Source: an uncultured Schlesneria sp. | Lineage (GTDB): Bacteria > Planctomycetota > Planctomycetia > Planctomycetales > Planctomycetaceae | Length of the DNA stretch: 64,000 nucleotides | NCBI GenBank assembly: GCA_903834925.1 | Contig: CAILLA010000245.1 | Location: forward strand, 1-64,000 | Direction: 5' to 3' | Part shown: positions 19,465 to 28,530 of the stretch, piece by piece | Numbering within the stretch: position 1 is the first letter of the stretch | Layout of the letters: each line of letters starts with the position of its first letter | The notes under the pieces: generated by a model | The model's database searches: none | Seen by the model: only the letters and a program-made list of their open reading frames with translations | Told to the model about the DNA's origin: nothing | Made by a program: the position numbers and the translations under genes

Positions 19465-20264
19465 TAACGTCTCCAAAGTTTTTTCATTGTGTCCGAACAA
19501 CCGGCAAAAACCCATTTTGCTGGCGATGCTCGATGAACGTTCCAACGAGCCGAAACGCATACGAACCGGCGATACTGAATTATGAAATCATCTGCGAGTA
19601 GGGAAGACTCTCATTTTGACCGATGGACTGCAAACCAACAGCGAGATTCTCTGACCAGATTGATTGCGAATTGTCTGAAATCGCATTCGATTTTGCCGTA
19701 GACGACGACCATCCCGTGTCACACCTGCAAAAAGCATCTGGTGAAATGGTTTTGCGACCAGGTGATCACGAAACATTTTCATAAGCACATTCCAAACGTT
19801 AAGAAAGCATCCTCCTTTTTCTATGTACTATAGTTAAATACGTTTATATTTTTATGTCGCTTCCTGTCTGATGAGCGGGGGATTCGCGAGGAATCAAATG
19901 AAACGAAAGTCGCCATCATCGCGTTGATGTTGTCGGTCTTATTTGTGTGGGGCTTTGGCCTGCAAAAGCTGTTGTTTGGAACGGGCGGCGCCGAAGCGGC
20001 GAGAAAGTTGTTTTGAGAAAGTGGAAAGTAGACGGATCTGGAAATCGACGGCGTTTCTTGGTCTAGCCTACCTTCAGCTTACTTTCAACTTTCCAGCCGC
20101 TTCGGCTTGCCTGCACTTTGAAGAAGGGGCTCATTCAAAAATCGTTTTTAGCGGGAAGAATGAGTCTTAAGGGCCAGTGAGACTAATGGGTGAGAAGTTC
20201 TGCGGTTAGAAAGATGCTCATTTCTCACACTGCGCACATTGGGGGAAATTCCCTTAAAATCGCC
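19465..20264. other. Non-coding region upstream of hsdM
   Basis: No confident gene. An AT-rich patch at 19810-19860, upstream of hsdM on the minus strand, is the likeliest promoter area, but I cannot name hexamers. On the plus strand, 19870-20014 contains an open stretch ending VAIIALMLSVLFVWGFG...AARKLF with one hydrophobic segment. It lacks a clear start codon and may be a gene remnant. A minus-strand frame at 19588-19788 starts with GTG and resembles nothing I know. Confidence 0.45.
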
Positions 20265-20340
20265 GAAGGTGATCATCGCTCATGAAGGTGTTCATCGTTC
20301 GCGAAGGTGCTCAACGCTGACGAAGGTGCTCAACGGACAC
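20265..20340. repeat. Four tandem 19-bp repeats
   Basis: Four head-to-tail 19-bp units beginning GAAGGTG (20265, 20284, 20303, 20322), consensus GAAGGTGCTCAACGCTNAC. The 19-bp period is not a multiple of three, so they are not coding. There is no spacer, so this is not a CRISPR array. Confidence 0.85.
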
Positions 20341-20439
20341 GCCAAAGCGCAGTGTCCCCAGGGTGCCTCACGCACGATTTTGCTGCGGTCTATTGGATGC
20401 CAAATGGAGAATCTCTATCACGTCGTCTAAAGGAAACCT

Positions 20440-21021
20440 CTACGCAGTAATTCTTCGTGGTCGATGGAACGTTCGCACATCGACCCATTGCATACCGGCC
20501 CGCCGGGCGGCTTCGATCCCCAGGTCTGAATCCTCGTAGACACGGCAGTGGGCTGGCGCCGCGTTAAGACGGCGGGCAGCTTCCAGGAAGACGTCCGGTT
20601 CCGGCTTGTGCCGGGTGGTGTCCTCAGCAGTGACGATCGTATCGAACCAACCCTCCAGGCCGATGTGCGCAACCTGTTTCACGACGATATCGCGGAAGCC
20701 GCCACTGGCCACCGCCATTGGGAATTTCCCTTTATTTTCCCGGACAATCGAGGTAATCGCCTCGATTTCGACCAGCAAATGCATGCTGTCGAGGAACGCT
20801 TTTTCCTTTTCCTGAGTGACGGCGACGACGTCGAGCGACAAATTCACCTCGTCTGCCAGCATTTGGATGATCTTGTCACTGGGGATGCCCCCCAGCGCAT
20901 AGAAACGGTCTTCGGAAAATTCGATCCCAAAGCGACGCATGGTTTGGTTCCATGCGAGGAAATGAAGAGGCATCGAGTCGGTCAGCGTGCCGTCGCAATC
21001 GAAAATCAGGGCTTGAATCAT
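20440..21021 (-). CDS. HAD-superfamily phosphatase, beta-phosphoglucomutase-like
   Basis: A 193-residue HAD subfamily IA hydrolase. Motif I is FDCDGTLTDS (nucleophile Asp8, acid/base Asp10). The cap domain follows, then motif II in MAVASGGFRD, motif III KPEPDVFL with its lysine, and motif IV YEDSDLGIEAA. The match to GS-type phosphatases of the beta-phosphoglucomutase/YqaB group suggests a sugar-phosphate substrate. ATG 21021 gives the canonical N terminus; an upstream in-frame TTG at 21060 would add 13 residues. Confidence 0.92.
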   Translation of the reverse strand: MIQALIFDCDGTLTDSMPLHFLAWNQTMRRFGIEFSEDRFYALGGIPSDKIIQMLADEVNLSLDVVAVTQEKEKAFLDSMHLLVEIEAITSIVRENKGKFPMAVASGGFRDIVVKQVAHIGLEGWFDTIVTAEDTTRHKPEPDVFLEAARRLNAAPAHCRVYEDSDLGIEAARRAGMQWVDVRTFHRPRRITA

Positions 21022-21242
21022 CGGGCGAACCAAGGGGTCGGGCGTGGTAAACGTCGGCAAGCCGCGACGATGCAGCGCGCCAAGAAGTCATCGATCTGAT
21101 GATCTTCGATATTGAATTCCGGAAATAGAGTAAATGTTCCAACAACCGGCGAACAATCACAAAAAAACAACACTCAGGATCGTTTCTCGAGAAGGAAAAG
21201 AGATTGATGTCTCCTTAGTTTTCCCCGGTTGATTCGGCCGGT

Positions 21243-21965
21243 TCAACGTTTGTACCTCATTTCCTCGTGTCGAGGGAAGTTTTCGACATCTCGCAGTTTC
21301 GTCCCGAGGTTGCGACGGCCTTTATGGAACTCGTCGTGACAGTCACGTACGGTGTGGCAGTCACGAATCCAACTACCAATCAAAGACCGCCGGGCGACCG
21401 AGACGGCGTCCTCAATCGGATCTCCCAAACCTTCCTCGTCCCCGACCATCAGCGAATCAGAACCGCCGTCTACCAAGACGATGGCATCGACGGAATGTGC
21501 GTCAATGAATTGTCGGTACAGCCGTGTCAGGGAGGGAACGGTAAACGCGCGGGCATAGTATGCATAGACTGAATGAGGCGCAAGATCGGGGTAGGCCGCA
21601 TCCAGATAAGAGCAGATGTGGACTTCTGGTCCATAGTCGGAGGCAGCCAGATTGTCAGCGGTAACACGCACGGCGATCGCTTCGTCCTCAGCAAAAACCG
21701 GGACGGCCCCCGAAATCTCCATTGGGTCCCCGAAGGAGTAGCTGCCAATGACAACAGTCTTGCCAAGCCGGCGGAGTTCCGGATAAAGGGTCAGGCTGTG
21801 AACAAAGTCGAATCCACCACCGCAGCCACAGAGCAAGACCGTGCGGATGCTGGGATCAGCCAGCTGGGCGACGAACGTCGGCAGGAGATGCGAAGTGGCA
21901 CCGGAGCCGATCGCGACTGAGCCGGTCTCCCGGCTGTGATTCTGAGACCCATCCGACATTGACAT
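21243..21965 (-). CDS. DUF1152 protein, apparently short at the C terminus
   Basis: A protein of about 240 residues with DUF1152 signatures: LLCGCGGGFDFVHS near the N terminus, GSYSFGD and the conserved VLVDGGSDSLMVGDEEG. Family members are usually around 300 residues. After DPIEDAVSVA, where the family continues with a second conserved half, this protein runs on for about 55 residues rich in His and Arg that I cannot match (CHTVRDCHDEFHKGRRNL). It may be truncated and fused to unrelated sequence. The start is uncertain between ATG 21965 and 21959, and the function of the family is unknown. Confidence 0.65.
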   Translation of the reverse strand: MSMSDGSQNHSRETGSVAIGSGATSHLLPTFVAQLADPSIRTVLLCGCGGGFDFVHSLTLYPELRRLGKTVVIGSYSFGDPMEISGAVPVFAEDEAIAVRVTADNLAASDYGPEVHICSYLDAAYPDLAPHSVYAYYARAFTVPSLTRLYRQFIDAHSVDAIVLVDGGSDSLMVGDEEGLGDPIEDAVSVARRSLIGSWIRDCHTVRDCHDEFHKGRRNLGTKLRDVENFPRHEEMRYKR

Positions 21966-22095
21966 CACTGCGATCCCTCTTGAAGCGGCGATACCGGAGT
22001 TCGTCTTGCAGGACGATAAAGGCCTGAAAGAGGCCCGTCAACAATCGAAGTTTCTCGGCACCGCTTGTTTGAATCCTTGGCGGCTGACCGGGCAT
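21856..22095 (-). CDS. Small frame coupled to exbD (uncertain)
   Basis: The ATG at 22095 overlaps the exbD stop as TAATG, a common coupling arrangement. The frame runs 79 codons (MPGQPPRIQTSGAEKL...) but overlaps the DUF1152 N terminus by about 110 bp in another frame. The first 45 codons look more like protein than the rest. It is either a small third gene or chance; I lean only slightly towards a gene. Confidence 0.3.
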   Translation of the reverse strand: MPGQPPRIQTSGAEKLRLLTGLFQAFIVLQDELRYRRFKRDRSDVNVGWVSESQPGDRLSRDRLRCHFASPADVRRPAG

Positions 22096-22562
22096 TATTG
22101 GTTCACTGGGGCTGTCGTTTTCGACTTTGAAACGGCGAAATTCACTGAACGGAATTTTGCGGCTCGGCAGGAATCGTAGACGTGGATGACGTCGCCGAGC
22201 GGGACTTCGCCTGCGATTTCCAGAATCACTGGGATTTCCGTTGATGCCTCTGACAGAATTCGCAGAGTCCCGTCGAGATCGCCGAGGTCGCGAAATTCGC
22301 GGCCTTCCAGAAAGGCAATCGTCGAGTCGTCCTCGCGTTTCAATCGAATCCAGACTTCGCCAAGTGGCTTTTCGATCTCGAGTGCTTCGGCGGCGCCGAT
22401 CGCTCCGGCCCGAAAGTCGGTCGGCAGTAATAACTCTTTCATGTGACCGGTCGAAGCACAGATGAAAAAGATCAACAGTTGAAATACGACGTCGATCAAC
22501 GGAGTCATCGCCGTCTGCATATCCACTTGGGAAGAACGCTGTCGTGACGTTGGAATGCGCAT
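22095..22562 (-). CDS. ExbD/TolR biopolymer transport protein, orphan
   Basis: A 155-residue ExbD-family protein. The single transmembrane helix carries the proton-path aspartate in MTPLIDVVFQLLIFFI, preceded by a short cytoplasmic tail. A periplasmic domain ends in the peptidoglycan/TonB-interacting fold (PLGDVIHVYDSCRAAKFRSVNF). ExbD works with ExbB to energise TonB-like transport or gliding. No exbB lies next to it, which is unusual. No ribosome-binding site is obvious upstream of the ATG. Confidence 0.9.
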   Translation of the reverse strand: MRIPTSRQRSSQVDMQTAMTPLIDVVFQLLIFFICASTGHMKELLLPTDFRAGAIGAAEALEIEKPLGEVWIRLKREDDSTIAFLEGREFRDLGDLDGTLRILSEASTEIPVILEIAGEVPLGDVIHVYDSCRAAKFRSVNFAVSKSKTTAPVNQ

Positions 22563-22779
22563 GATCGTGACTTAATGAATTCGCCTGGGTCGTCGCCAGA
22601 GGTTAGCGGAACGACCAGGTGGATGGAACAAGTGTCGTCAAATCTGTTAGACGTTCGCGAGAGCAGCGGAGCAGCGGAACAATCAACAATATTTGACGCG
22701 ACAACGCTTCAGCTGTTCGTCATAATGTCGTGACCTCTCATATGAGGCTGGTTTTCTGTGCCGAATCGAGGAACGTTTC

Positions 22780-23247
22780 ATGAGTCGCCTTCAATCTCAA
22801 TCGATCGTAGTGGCAGGTTTGTTCATTACCCTTTTGACTGCCGCTGCTGCGCCGACAAATAACGTCACGGCAACGTACACGGCGAGTACAAACACCCTGA
22901 ATATCGTGGGGGATGCTGCAAACAACACGCTGACGATTACGTCACAAAACGGAGTGGTCACGTTGATTGGCTCAAACGGAACCAAGATCAATGGCCTTGC
23001 CTCATGGTCATTCAATCGCAACGGGTTTATCAATTTGACAGGCAACCTTGGTGACGGGAATGACTCTCTCGCGTTCTCAAACACTTCTGCGAACATTCCC
23101 ATGCTTCAATTGGGGGCTGGAAACGATACATTCACCATGACGAATTCCAAAATTGCGATCATCACGCTTGACGGTGGTACCGGAACGGACACGTTCGTGA
23201 CCAAAGGTAGTGCGATGAGTATCCAGAATTTGTTGTCGTTTCCATAA
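22780..23247 (+). CDS. Small secreted RTX-like repeat protein
   Basis: A 155-residue protein with a signal peptide (VVAGLFITLLTAAAAPT) and a beta-rich mature part. Degenerate calcium-binding nonapeptides GDGNDSLAF, GAGNDTFTM and GGTGTDTFV occur at about 20-residue spacing, as in RTX/hemolysin-type parallel beta-rolls. Ser, Thr and Asn dominate, typical of secreted planctomycete proteins. A GAGGAAC ribosome-binding site precedes the ATG. Role unknown; probably a surface or matrix protein. Confidence 0.75.
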   Translation: MSRLQSQSIVVAGLFITLLTAAAAPTNNVTATYTASTNTLNIVGDAANNTLTITSQNGVVTLIGSNGTKINGLASWSFNRNGFINLTGNLGDGNDSLAFSNTSANIPMLQLGAGNDTFTMTNSKIAIITLDGGTGTDTFVTKGSAMSIQNLLSFP

Positions 23248-23389
23248 TGCTCGACGAAGGCTTGTCTCAGCAGCTGGGAGCCTCCGCTACGGATCCAGAC
23301 GTTGTTGGCGTTTCCATCATGTACGACGAACAGTCGACTGAAATGGTCGGATTGGTTTCTCTGCTTCACGGTCAACAACGGACATCGTC

Positions 23390-25162
23390 GTGCTCGAACT
23401 TGTCGCTCAAGGATTGGAATCGGCCCAACGATGGCGAAAGCCGTTGGAACCGGGTACGCGATATCTGATCGGTCGAGACCCGCTGTCGGCTTTGAGTATC
23501 CCCTGGGATACTCAAATCTCGCGTCGACATGTTCAGGTCGATGTTCATCAGGATCACGTTCAGCTCTCACGAGACGAATCGGCTCGAAATCCGCTTTTTT
23601 TTGCGGGGGAGACGGTCGGAACTTGTCGAGTCGAAGTTGGACAGCATTTCGTCATTGGTTCGACGACGTTTCACGTCACACAACCGGAAACGGAAGTCGG
23701 AAGTGTTGCGCCTCCCTTTGAAGAAGTTGCGTTTAAGCCGGCTGAACTGAGAAAAATCCGTTATCAAGACCCGGAAAATCGAATTGAAGTGCTGACGCAC
23801 TTGCCCGAGGTCATCTCAGGTGCTCGCGACGATAACGAACTCTTTTCTCGACTGGCGAACCTGCTGCTCAAAGGAGTGGTTCATGCCGAGGCGGTGGCGA
23901 TTGTGACGACATCGGGAACGGAGGAAGTGCAGATGTTGCACTGGGATCGTCGCCATGAAACGGCGGGTCCGTTCCGTCCAAGTCGCCGCCTCGTCACGGA
24001 AGCACTCGAACGTCGCCAATCCAGTGTCTTGCACATCTGGGAAAAGGACGCTCCCCAGCCTCACGATAAAACCCTGATGCAAGAGTTTGACTGGGCTTAT
24101 TGTACACCTGTCCCAGGCCTTTCGATGGAAACTGCTGGACTGTATGTCGCCGGTCGCATGGGAAAAACATTTATTCCCGGAACGACACTTTCTGACGCTC
24201 TTCAGCTTGAGGCGGACGTGAAGTTCACTGAACTCGTCGCTGAGATCATCAGTTCGGTTGTTCGGGCGAAGCGATTGGAACGACAGAAGGCCGGGTTACG
24301 TCAGTTCTTTGCCCCGCCAATTCTGGCGGCGCTCGGTGTCGAACTTGATACGACGTTGCTCGAACCGAGTGAATGTGACGTGACGGTCATGTTCTGCGAC
24401 CTGCGTGGATTCAGCCAGCGACTGGAAAACGAGGCGGGCGACCTGATTGGATTGCTTGAGCGAGTCAGTCGAGCATTGGGAGTGATGACGCACCACATCC
24501 TTGAGAACGGTGGAGTGACAGGCGATTTTCAGGGGGACGCAACACTCGGATTCTGGGGCTGGCCGTTTCCGTCGCCTGATGCCGCCGTCAATGCCTGTCG
24601 TGCCGCGCTGGGGATTCGCGCCGCCTTTGCCAAGGCGGCCGCGACAAAGAATCATCCGCTGGCCGATTTCGAAATGGGGATTGGAATCGCGCACGGACGT
24701 GCGGTGGCAGGGAAAATCGGAACGGCGGAACAAGTTAAAGTCACCGTGTTCGGACCCGTCGTGAACCTGGCCAGCCGCCTGGAATCGATGACGAAACAAT
24801 TACGAGTTCCAATTCTGCTGGACGAAACAACCTCGAACATTGTTCGACCTCGGTTGAATCCCAGCGAAGGTCGGATCCGTCGGTTGGCCCTGGTACTGCC
24901 CTATGGAATGGAAACGCCGGTGACTGTCAGCGAATTGCTGCCTCCCGTTAGCGACTTGCCGGAATTGACCGATGCACATATTCAAAGCTACGAATCGGGA
25001 GTGCAATGTTTCATCTCGGGCCAATGGGACGAAGCCTACAGGCACTTGCATTCCATGCCTCCCAGTGACCGTGCGCAGGATTTTCTGATGCAGCAGATCG
25101 TCCTGAATAACCGAACAGCCCCACGCACCTGGGACGGGATCGTGCGCCTGCCAAATAAGTGA
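23390..25162 (+). CDS. FHA / GAF-like / class III nucleotide cyclase protein
   Basis: A 590-residue signalling protein starting at GTG. An N-terminal FHA domain (YLIGRDPLSALSIPWD...ISRRHVQV, residues 1-100) binds phosphothreonine. A middle GAF-like region spans about 130-290. The class III cyclase domain starts at VTVMFCDLRGFSQRLE, with metal ligands Asp337 and Asp383 in GDFQGDATLGFW, and includes FGPVVNLASRLE. In canonical adenylate cyclases the equivalents read KFIGDA and IGDTVNLAARLE; here the base-contacting Lys and Asp are replaced by Asp and Pro, so the substrate is uncertain. The likely input is kinase signalling through FHA. Confidence 0.88.
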   Translation: MLELVAQGLESAQRWRKPLEPGTRYLIGRDPLSALSIPWDTQISRRHVQVDVHQDHVQLSRDESARNPLFFAGETVGTCRVEVGQHFVIGSTTFHVTQPETEVGSVAPPFEEVAFKPAELRKIRYQDPENRIEVLTHLPEVISGARDDNELFSRLANLLLKGVVHAEAVAIVTTSGTEEVQMLHWDRRHETAGPFRPSRRLVTEALERRQSSVLHIWEKDAPQPHDKTLMQEFDWAYCTPVPGLSMETAGLYVAGRMGKTFIPGTTLSDALQLEADVKFTELVAEIISSVVRAKRLERQKAGLRQFFAPPILAALGVELDTTLLEPSECDVTVMFCDLRGFSQRLENEAGDLIGLLERVSRALGVMTHHILENGGVTGDFQGDATLGFWGWPFPSPDAAVNACRAALGIRAAFAKAAATKNHPLADFEMGIGIAHGRAVAGKIGTAEQVKVTVFGPVVNLASRLESMTKQLRVPILLDETTSNIVRPRLNPSEGRIRRLALVLPYGMETPVTVSELLPPVSDLPELTDAHIQSYESGVQCFISGQWDEAYRHLHSMPPSDRAQDFLMQQIVLNNRTAPRTWDGIVRLPNK

Positions 25163-25463
25163 CCGCTCATGGGTTGGAAGATGGGATCGCTCTACACATT
25201 GACCGCAGTCCACGGTTGGCTAGGATATTGACGCTGTCCTGTGGGTCGCACAAGACTCGTTTGGCCTTCCTTTACGGGATGAGCTGAACACTGCGGGGAT
25301 ACCCCGCGGTCGCCATGTTGTTCCTCACTCGAGCTGTGAAGAGTCGGCTACGGTTAGTCCATAACCGTAGCGACTCTTCGCCACGGGATCGGTTGTGCGG
25401 CCCGCAGGTCAGTGTTTTTTATCTCGATGGGTTGGTTCGATCGGTTGCCAGGAAAGTTGTTAC
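25163..25463 (+). ncRNA. Structured leader of the retron-type RT, candidate msr-msd
   Basis: The 300 bp between the cyclase gene and the RT contains several hairpins. The longest pairs GAAGAGTCGGCTACGGTTA (25338-25356) with TAACCGTAGCGACTCTTC (25362-25379), an 18-bp stem with one bulged G and a 5-nt loop. A compact GCGGGG-ATA-CCCCGC hairpin lies at 25293-25307. Retron ncRNAs lie directly upstream of their RT and contain a long msd hairpin. I could not identify the a1/a2 end repeats or the branching guanosine with confidence, so the exact ncRNA limits are unknown. Confidence 0.4.
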
Positions 25464-26900
25464 ATGGGTTTTTTCAGTTGGTTGATGCAACAGTTCGGAT
25501 GGCGACCGGCCGTTCGTACTGCACCGCCAAAAAATCCTGATAACGCTGGCGGAAATAATACAGGCAAAGATCCCTCGCTTGCGCGTGGGGCGAACGTATC
25601 GCCGGACACTGAAAACACTCGCTCGATTGATTCACCTCTTGTCTCAAGGCCATCGTCCGAGAAAAGTCGTCTAACGCCACTGGAAAAGTCCGATCCTTTA
25701 CCAAATCATCGCCGGCGGGAATCTGGGAGAATTCGGCTTGTTCCGAATCGACGCACAAAGAAAAGGGGGTCTCGTCCTCGATCGAAGCCATTTGTCGAGA
25801 CAAAGGGATCTGCACCTTATCGATATGCTCGGTATGGTTCGCAGACCGGTCATTATCTTGATCTCAGCCGTGATGGGGATGTCGCCCGGCTTCAACGTTT
25901 TAACCTGCCGGTTTTTCATACTCCCGAGGAACTTGCCAATTGGATTGGGCTTCCGTTGAACCGGTTAGCCTGGCTTGTTCATCGGTTTTCAGGAGGTCGT
26001 CCCGAATCCGAATCGGCGGCACATTACCATTTTCGTTGGGTGAAGAAGCGACTTGGAGGGAGCCGATTAATCGAATCTCCAAAAACGGTTCTTAAGACCG
26101 TGCAATCCAAAATTCTCCGCGAACTTCTCGACAACGTACACGTTCACGGGACTTCTCACGGTTTTGTCAGAGGACGGTCCATTCTTACGAACGCACGCCC
26201 GCATGTCGGTCAGGCAATTCTCTTGAAATTTGACCTGGCAAATTTCTATACGACGGTCAGCTTCGCCCGTGTTGTGGCGATTTTCAGAAGCCTGGGGTAT
26301 TCCCGCGAAGTCGCGATCTGGCTCGGTTTGCTCACCACATCAGCATTACCCGGCAACCTGCGTTTTCAAGGCGAGGGGCCGTACGCGATTGTCCCTTACC
26401 TTCGCAGACATTTGCCACAGGGTGCTCCAACTTCGCCCGCATTGGCGAATCTTTCCGCGTTTGGAATGGATATTCGCCTATCCGGTTTGGCTAAATCATT
26501 CGAAGCAAATTACACACGGTATGCCGACGACCTGACGATCTCAGGCCCATCCGACATGCACTACGCCTTGGCGACGATCATTCCTCTCGTTCAACAAATC
26601 GTTCGGCAGGAACGATTCAGTTTGAACAACGGGAAACGCCGAGTTCTTCGAGCTCACCAACGAATGAACGTGACGGGAGTCGTGGTGAATGAACGACCCA
26701 ACGTCGTGCGGGCAGACTTCGACAAGCTTAAGGCGATCCTGACAAACTGCCAGAGGCACGGACCCTCAACACAAAACCGCAATCAGGTCGACGACTTCTA
26801 TCATCACCTGCAAGGCCGCATCGCGCATGTTTCGATGCTCAATCCAGAGCGTGGCCGGAAGCTGAGCGAGTTGTTTCAAGCGATCGACTGGACGAAGTAA
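25464..26900 (+). CDS. Retron-type reverse transcriptase with long basic N-terminal extension
   Basis: A 478-residue reverse transcriptase. RT motifs in order: HGFVRGRSI, LKFDLANFYTTV, LPQGAPTSP (from residue 317), YADD (353-356). It carries both retron hallmarks: NAxxH as NARPH (243-247, region X) and VTG (403-405, region Y). About 150 residues precede the RT core; they are disordered, Ser/Arg/Lys-rich, and start MGFFSWLMQQFGWRP. AGGAAAG precedes ATG 25464. Retrons make msDNA and often serve in phage defence with an effector. No dedicated effector gene is adjacent: an FHA-cyclase lies upstream and a DUF1501 gene downstream on the other strand. Confidence 0.88.
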   Translation: MGFFSWLMQQFGWRPAVRTAPPKNPDNAGGNNTGKDPSLARGANVSPDTENTRSIDSPLVSRPSSEKSRLTPLEKSDPLPNHRRRESGRIRLVPNRRTKKRGSRPRSKPFVETKGSAPYRYARYGSQTGHYLDLSRDGDVARLQRFNLPVFHTPEELANWIGLPLNRLAWLVHRFSGGRPESESAAHYHFRWVKKRLGGSRLIESPKTVLKTVQSKILRELLDNVHVHGTSHGFVRGRSILTNARPHVGQAILLKFDLANFYTTVSFARVVAIFRSLGYSREVAIWLGLLTTSALPGNLRFQGEGPYAIVPYLRRHLPQGAPTSPALANLSAFGMDIRLSGLAKSFEANYTRYADDLTISGPSDMHYALATIIPLVQQIVRQERFSLNNGKRRVLRAHQRMNVTGVVVNERPNVVRADFDKLKAILTNCQRHGPSTQNRNQVDDFYHHLQGRIAHVSMLNPERGRKLSELFQAIDWTK

Positions 26901-26967
26901 CCCCAGCGATTCCTGGCGTGGGCATCGCCCTCCCATTCTATTGCGATGGATGTGATCGCAATCGAAT

Positions 26968-28431
26968 CTAACTCAATATGTCTTGAAGAATCTCACCATG
27001 AACGTTGGTAAGCCTTCGTTCGATCCCGTTGTGATAATATTTCAATCGCGTGTGGTCGATCCCCAGCAATCCCAGCACCGTTGCATGAAAGTCGGGCCAC
27101 GTCACTTGTCGATCAACCGATTTCCAGCCGATATCGTCGGTCGCACCGTAACTCATTCCGTGCTTCAGCCCGCCACCGGCCATCCAGACGCTGAACCCAT
27201 ACATGTTATGGTCGCGACCTCCGCCAAGGACGTTGGCTTCGGACTGAGCAAATGGGGTTCGACCAAATTCCGTGGTGAATAACACAAGCGTGTCGTCAAG
27301 CATCCCTCGCTGTCGCAAGTCGCGCAGCAGTGCGGCAACGGGCTGGTCAACTCGCAATGCTTCCTGGGCGTGGTTTTCTTTCATGTTTTCATGACCGTCC
27401 CAGTTGATTCGCGGTGAGCCGAATGAGCCACCCGCAAACAGCTGGACGAAGCGGACGCCCTGTTCCAGCAATCGTCTTGCGAGCAGGCAACTACGACCGA
27501 ACTCGGCTGTTTCCGCGCGATCAAGGCCATAATCCGACTGAGTCGCAGCGGTTTCGCCGGTCAGGTCGGTGACGCGTGGAACCGAGAGCTGCATCTTCGC
27601 GGCAAGTTCATAACTGTTCATCCTCGCGATCAGATCACTTTCCGGTCGCGTTTCCTGATGATGCCGATTCAGGGCCGCGATGAATTCGCGCGTGTCTGCT
27701 TCGCTGTCAGGACTTCCAAACGACGTTTGACCAGCCGGGACATCGGCAGATCGAGCGGGAAACAGATCGTCAATTGGCTGGCCTTTGGTCCTGAACGCAA
27801 CACCCTGATACCGAGCAGGAAGAAATCCGTTCGACCAGTTGATCGTCCCCCCGGCTGGAAACCCTCGTGGATCAGGAAGGACAACATAAGCAGGAAGGTC
27901 ATCGGTTTCACAACCCAGTCCGTAGGACATCCACGAACCGAGTACGGGGAAACCATTCAGACGAAATCCCGTGTTGGCCTGAAACGTCGCAGGTGTATGG
28001 TTGGCCGAGTCAGCCACCATTGATCGGATCACGGTCAATTCATCGGCCACGCTGCCGAGATGTGGAAATAAGTCCGAAATCCACAGGCCACTTTCGCCAT
28101 GCTGACGAAATTCCCAATCGTTCTTTCGGAGCAGTCCGATCTTCCCGAAAAAGGTCTCCGGCTTTTCTGACCCGGGAAGCGATTGACCGTGGTATTTCTC
28201 GAGCAGCGGTTTGTAGTCGAACGAATCGAGATGACTTAATCCGCCGCACATGTAGAGATGGATCACTCGCTTGCATCGTACTGGAAGATGCGGAGGCGGA
28301 TCGGCTGCTTCGCTGGGTACGGTGGCCGCTCGCAAACCATCGTGACGCGATAACAGATGCCAGACGGCGGTCGCCGTCAGCCCATGAGTCGACCACGAAA
28401 GAAAGTCTCGTCTTTCGATTGGTGTTAACAT
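26968..28431 (-). CDS. DUF1501 protein, Tat-type signal
   Basis: A 487-residue DUF1501 protein, a sulfatase/alkaline-phosphatase-fold family expanded in Planctomycetes. The N terminus starts MLTPIERRDFLSWSTHG, a twin-arginine signal. Family motifs include MCGGLSHLDSFDYKP, then GFPVLGSWMSYGLG, WDGHENMKENH and FTTEFGRTPF, which hold the likely metal ligands. AAGGAA precedes ATG 28431. Such genes usually sit beside a DUF1549/DUF1553 cytochrome gene; none is present here. The substrate is unknown, with a role in exported polymer or organic-matter processing suspected. Confidence 0.92.
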   Translation of the reverse strand: MLTPIERRDFLSWSTHGLTATAVWHLLSRHDGLRAATVPSEAADPPPHLPVRCKRVIHLYMCGGLSHLDSFDYKPLLEKYHGQSLPGSEKPETFFGKIGLLRKNDWEFRQHGESGLWISDLFPHLGSVADELTVIRSMVADSANHTPATFQANTGFRLNGFPVLGSWMSYGLGCETDDLPAYVVLPDPRGFPAGGTINWSNGFLPARYQGVAFRTKGQPIDDLFPARSADVPAGQTSFGSPDSEADTREFIAALNRHHQETRPESDLIARMNSYELAAKMQLSVPRVTDLTGETAATQSDYGLDRAETAEFGRSCLLARRLLEQGVRFVQLFAGGSFGSPRINWDGHENMKENHAQEALRVDQPVAALLRDLRQRGMLDDTLVLFTTEFGRTPFAQSEANVLGGGRDHNMYGFSVWMAGGGLKHGMSYGATDDIGWKSVDRQVTWPDFHATVLGLLGIDHTRLKYYHNGIERRLTNVHGEILQDILS

Positions 28432-28530
28432 CTTGAATGTTCCTTTCGTTGCCACGTCACCACGGGTCCAGGGCATTTTAACGTCAGCCCTTCGTTTCCA
28501 TCAGGATACACCCGAATTGGCGACTTCAAA

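Noticed and set aside
19588-19788. 66-codon minus-strand frame upstream of hsdM
   Set aside because: GTG start, no known family and atypical composition; not enough to call a gene.
20265-20340. Possible CRISPR or direct-repeat regulatory array
   Set aside because: Four 19-bp units without spacers; better described as a simple tandem repeat.
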